Both the position numbers and the translations under genes were made by a program. Under the pieces are notes generated by a model that saw only the letters and a list, made by a program, of their open reading frames with translations, was not told the DNA's origin and did not search any database. From assembly GCA_032251455.1 (NCBI GenBank), contig JAVVEG010000042.1, forward strand, positions 1 through 8,429: a DNA stretch of 8,429 nt. Reading direction: 5' to 3'. This DNA is from JAVVEG01 sp032251455. Lineage in GTDB: Bacteria > Pseudomonadota > Gammaproteobacteria > Pseudomonadales > Pseudohongiellaceae. Shown one piece after another: positions 6,884 to 8,429 of the stretch (the first letter of the stretch is position 1; every line of letters begins with the position of its first letter).

Positions 6884-7932
6884 CTTTTTTGCGTCCAAAT
6901 TTTCGGCATCCCGATGCACCAGTCAATCGACTGGGATTCACCGAGAAGAATTATGAGGGGTCAATTTCCACACTTTGTGCCGGATGCGGACACGACTCAA
7001 TAAGTGCTGCCATTATCCAGGCCTGCTTTGAGCTTTCAATTGAACCGCATCGTATTGCCAAACTCTCCGGTATTGGTTGTTCATCAAAAACACCGACCTA
7101 TTTTCTTGGCCAGTCGCACGGTTTCAATTCCGTGCATGGGCGCATGCCATCCATCACCACTGGAGCCAACCTCGCCAATCGTGAGCTGATTTATCTGGGC
7201 GTGTCCGGCGACGGTGATTCGGCATCCATCGGTCTGGGGCAATTTGCCCATGTAGTGCGACGCAATCTGAATATGCTCTATATCACTGAGAACAATGGCT
7301 GTTACGGATTGACGAAAGGGCAGAATTCGGCGACCACGGACATGGAGTCAAGAAACAAGGCCGGCGTGGTGAATCCGTTTGCACCCATTGATCTTGTCAA
7401 TCTGGCCCTGCAATTGGGGGCAACCTTTGTTGCTCGCAGCTTCTCCGGGGACAAGGCGCAACTGGTGCCCTTGATCAAGGCTGCCATTTCCCATCGTGGC
7501 TTCGCCTTCATCGATATCATCTCGCCCTGTGTCACGTTCAATAATAATCCTGGCTCGAAAAAGAGCTATGACTTTGTCCGTGAACATTGTGATGCAACGT
7601 CCACTATCGATTTTGTACCGATGGAAAAGGAAATCACTACGGATTATGCGCATGGTGCAACGCAGGATGTAACCCTGCATGACGGTTCCGTCATTCGCCT
7701 GCACAAGGTCAAGAAGGAATTTGATCCGGGCTCACGACGTGGCGCCTTGCGGGCAATCAAGGACAGCGAGGAAAAAGGGCAGATACTGACAGGATTGTTA
7801 TATGTCGATACGGACCCCAGTGACCTGCACGATATTCTCAATACAGTGAATAAACCACTGGCGTCGCTGGGTGAGGATGCTTTGTGCCCGGGCAATAGGA
7901 CTTTGCAGTCAATCAATGAGAGTTTTCGGTAG
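6880..7932 (+). CDS. korB: 2-oxoacid:ferredoxin oxidoreductase, beta subunit
   Basis: This 350-residue subunit carries the thiamine diphosphate site and one [4Fe-4S] cluster. Cluster ligands expected for the family are present: C33 and C36 in LCAGCGH, C67 in GIGCSS and C217 in SPCVTFN. The thiamine diphosphate and magnesium motif begins GDGDSASIG (110-118) and ends at NNGCYGLTKGQ (138-148). The region after about residue 240 (LHDGSVIRLHKVKKEFDPGSRRGAL and onward) is the C-terminal extension found in longer, KorB-type subunits. Electrons from the 2-oxoacid should pass from thiamine to this cluster and then to the ferredoxin domain of the first gene. The start overlaps the korA stop by four bases, with AAGG about eight bases upstream. 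The gene ends in TAG shortly before copy B of the dispersed repeat. No strong terminator is seen. The enzyme class is usually oxygen-sensitive, and nothing here shows an oxygen-tolerant variant. Confidence 0.93.
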   Translation: MTFLRPNFRHPDAPVNRLGFTEKNYEGSISTLCAGCGHDSISAAIIQACFELSIEPHRIAKLSGIGCSSKTPTYFLGQSHGFNSVHGRMPSITTGANLANRELIYLGVSGDGDSASIGLGQFAHVVRRNLNMLYITENNGCYGLTKGQNSATTDMESRNKAGVVNPFAPIDLVNLALQLGATFVARSFSGDKAQLVPLIKAAISHRGFAFIDIISPCVTFNNNPGSKKSYDFVREHCDATSTIDFVPMEKEITTDYAHGATQDVTLHDGSVIRLHKVKKEFDPGSRRGALRAIKDSEEKGQILTGLLYVDTDPSDLHDILNTVNKPLASLGEDALCPGNRTLQSINESFR

Positions 7933-7964
7933 GGGTTGAGGGTACGTTGTGGTGCGGGTCTTGT

Positions 7965-8018
7965 CACTCTGTAGTGGCTCTGTTTTATCAGTCTGTAGTG
8001 TCGAAGCACTTCGTAGTG
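7965..8018 (+). repeat. Degenerate tandem units before copy B
   Basis: CACTCTGTAGTG (7965-7976), CAGTCTGTAGTG (7989-8000) and CACTTCGTAGTG (8007-8018) match the hairpin unit of the 18-bp array after pyrE. Spacings are 24 and 18 bases, so this array is less regular. The first unit is followed by GGCTCTGTTTT, a faint terminator-like context for korB. Confidence 0.6.
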
Positions 8019-8178
8019 CCGAGGCGCGCTACTGTGTGCATGGTCCCGAACGCACCGCTAAAGCGGCGCTTTAAGGTTCGGAACCATGCACACAGCATCA
8101 CGCCTCTGGGACAGGGGTGGGTTTGGACAACGCGGTGGTTTTTGTCTGGCGCTGGGCGGTGAAAGTTGTGCTGGATTC
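8001..8178 (+). repeat. Dispersed palindromic element, copy B
   Basis: This is the second copy of the element that follows pyrE, in the same orientation. The 20-base arm at 8032-8051 pairs with 8076-8095 with 19 of 20 Watson-Crick pairs; the one exception (8045/8082) is C-A on top and G-U-type on the bottom strand. The 24-base interior is identical to copy A. The pair 8039/8088 is C-G where copy A has A-T (2796/2845), a compensatory change. Upstream flank AAGCACTTCGTAGTGCCGA and downstream CATCACGCCTCTGGG are also shared. Beyond about 8110 similarity decays, with TTTTTG-C/T-CTGG kept. It lies under 100 bases after the korB stop, as copy A lies just after pyrE. Confidence 0.85.
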
Positions 8179-8230
8179 GGGGTAGAACCCTCCAGCCGGA
8201 TGCAACGCCTTCTAACATGGAGCTCTTCCA

Positions 8231-8279
8231 GGCGGTGCCGTTTTGGGTATTGTACCCACTGGTCCTTCCAATCACCGCC
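8231..8279. repeat. Nested inverted repeat
   Basis: GGCGGTG (8231-8237) and CACCGCC (8273-8279) form an outer stem enclosing GGGTA-TTG-TACCC (8245-8257). The inner hairpin overlaps the 13-mer whose inverse lies at 3182-3194, before the operon. Its role is unknown; it could be a weak terminator without a T run or an operator-like site. Confidence 0.45.
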
Positions 8280-8376
8280 GCCCTATGTCCAACTCATTGT
8301 TCAAGAACCATCCCCCATAAACTGTGAACCCCATCACACTATCAACATGTTTCACTGCTGATCGCCAGTTCTGCTG

Positions 8377-8404
8377 TTGACAAAACAAAGGGGGGGGGTA
8401 GATA
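8377..8404 (+). promoter_or_regulatory. Possible promoter with poly-G spacer
   Basis: A perfect TTGACA (8377-8382) is followed by AAACAAA, nine G residues (8390-8398) and TAGATA (8399-8404). The spacer is 16 bases. The -10 is weak, three of six. If real, it would serve a gene to the right of the window, and G-tract slippage would change the spacer length. Confidence 0.25.
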
Positions 8405-8429
8405 GACTTATACCTCGGTGTTTATCAGG

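Larger units (their letters stand above)
8179..8429. other. Non-coding right end
   Basis: Apart from the nested inverted repeat (8231-8279) and the promoter-like boxes near 8377, I see nothing recognisable. Open frames here are short, start inside the repeat element and lack ribosome sites. The run of nine G at 8390-8398 is prone to sequencing and assembly error. Confidence 0.5.

Noticed and set aside
8032..8095. Palindromic element as an integron attC site
   Set aside because: The bottom-strand folding is suggestive, but the core GTTCGG does not fit the attC GTTRRRY consensus, the flanked segment is a 4.7-kb operon rather than a single cassette gene, and no integrase is seen.
8032..8110. 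Palindromic element as a Rho-independent terminator of korB
   Set aside because: The stem is long but is followed by CATCACGCC rather than a T run, and pairing is better kept on the opposite strand.
7947..8361. Short open frames over copy B and the right end
   Set aside because: They start inside repeat DNA, the shared peptide follows from shared repeat sequence, and no start is supported.

Overview
The window looks like chromosome of a gammaproteobacterium. The best evidence is the order yicC (leftward), then rph and pyrE (rightward), which is the arrangement in Escherichia coli and its relatives. Genus cannot be read from the sequence. No rRNA, tRNA, transposase, integrase or CRISPR array is visible.

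Layout. Positions 1-247 are AT-rich and hold no recognisable gene. yicC (248-1123, minus) encodes a YicC-family endoribonuclease. A 143-base divergent intergenic region separates it from rph (1267-1995), RNase PH, followed after 51 bases by pyrE (2047-2700), orotate phosphoribosyltransferase. Positions 2701-3218 are non-coding but highly structured: an 18-bp tandem repeat starting three bases after the pyrE stop, a long palindromic dispersed element, a 90-bp three-armed inverted-repeat element, and promoter-like boxes.

Positions 3219-7932 are a tightly packed three-gene operon (overlaps of 13 and 4 bases). It encodes a GltD-like FAD/NAD(P) oxidoreductase fused to a two-cluster ferredoxin domain, a fused gamma-alpha subunit of a 2-oxoacid:ferredoxin oxidoreductase, and its thiamine-diphosphate beta subunit. 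Together they should form a self-contained, oxygen-sensitive, CoA-dependent 2-oxoacid oxidoreductase that passes electrons through Fe-S clusters and FAD to or from NAD(P)(H). The architecture and sizes resemble, from memory, the 2-oxoglutarate:NADP+ oxidoreductase (KorABC) of Azoarcus evansii. The substrate here is inferred, not proven.

Positions 7933-8429 are again non-coding. They carry a second, same-orientation copy of the palindromic element found after pyrE, so the operon sits between two direct repeats. A nested inverted repeat follows. Near the right edge a perfect TTGACA box is followed by a run of nine G, possibly a length-variable promoter spacer for a gene outside the window.

The most unusual material is the repeat family. 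The two copies share a 42-base identical core and show one compensatory base-pair change. All remaining departures from pairing are wobble pairs only on the bottom strand, which hints that the bottom strand is the one that folds.
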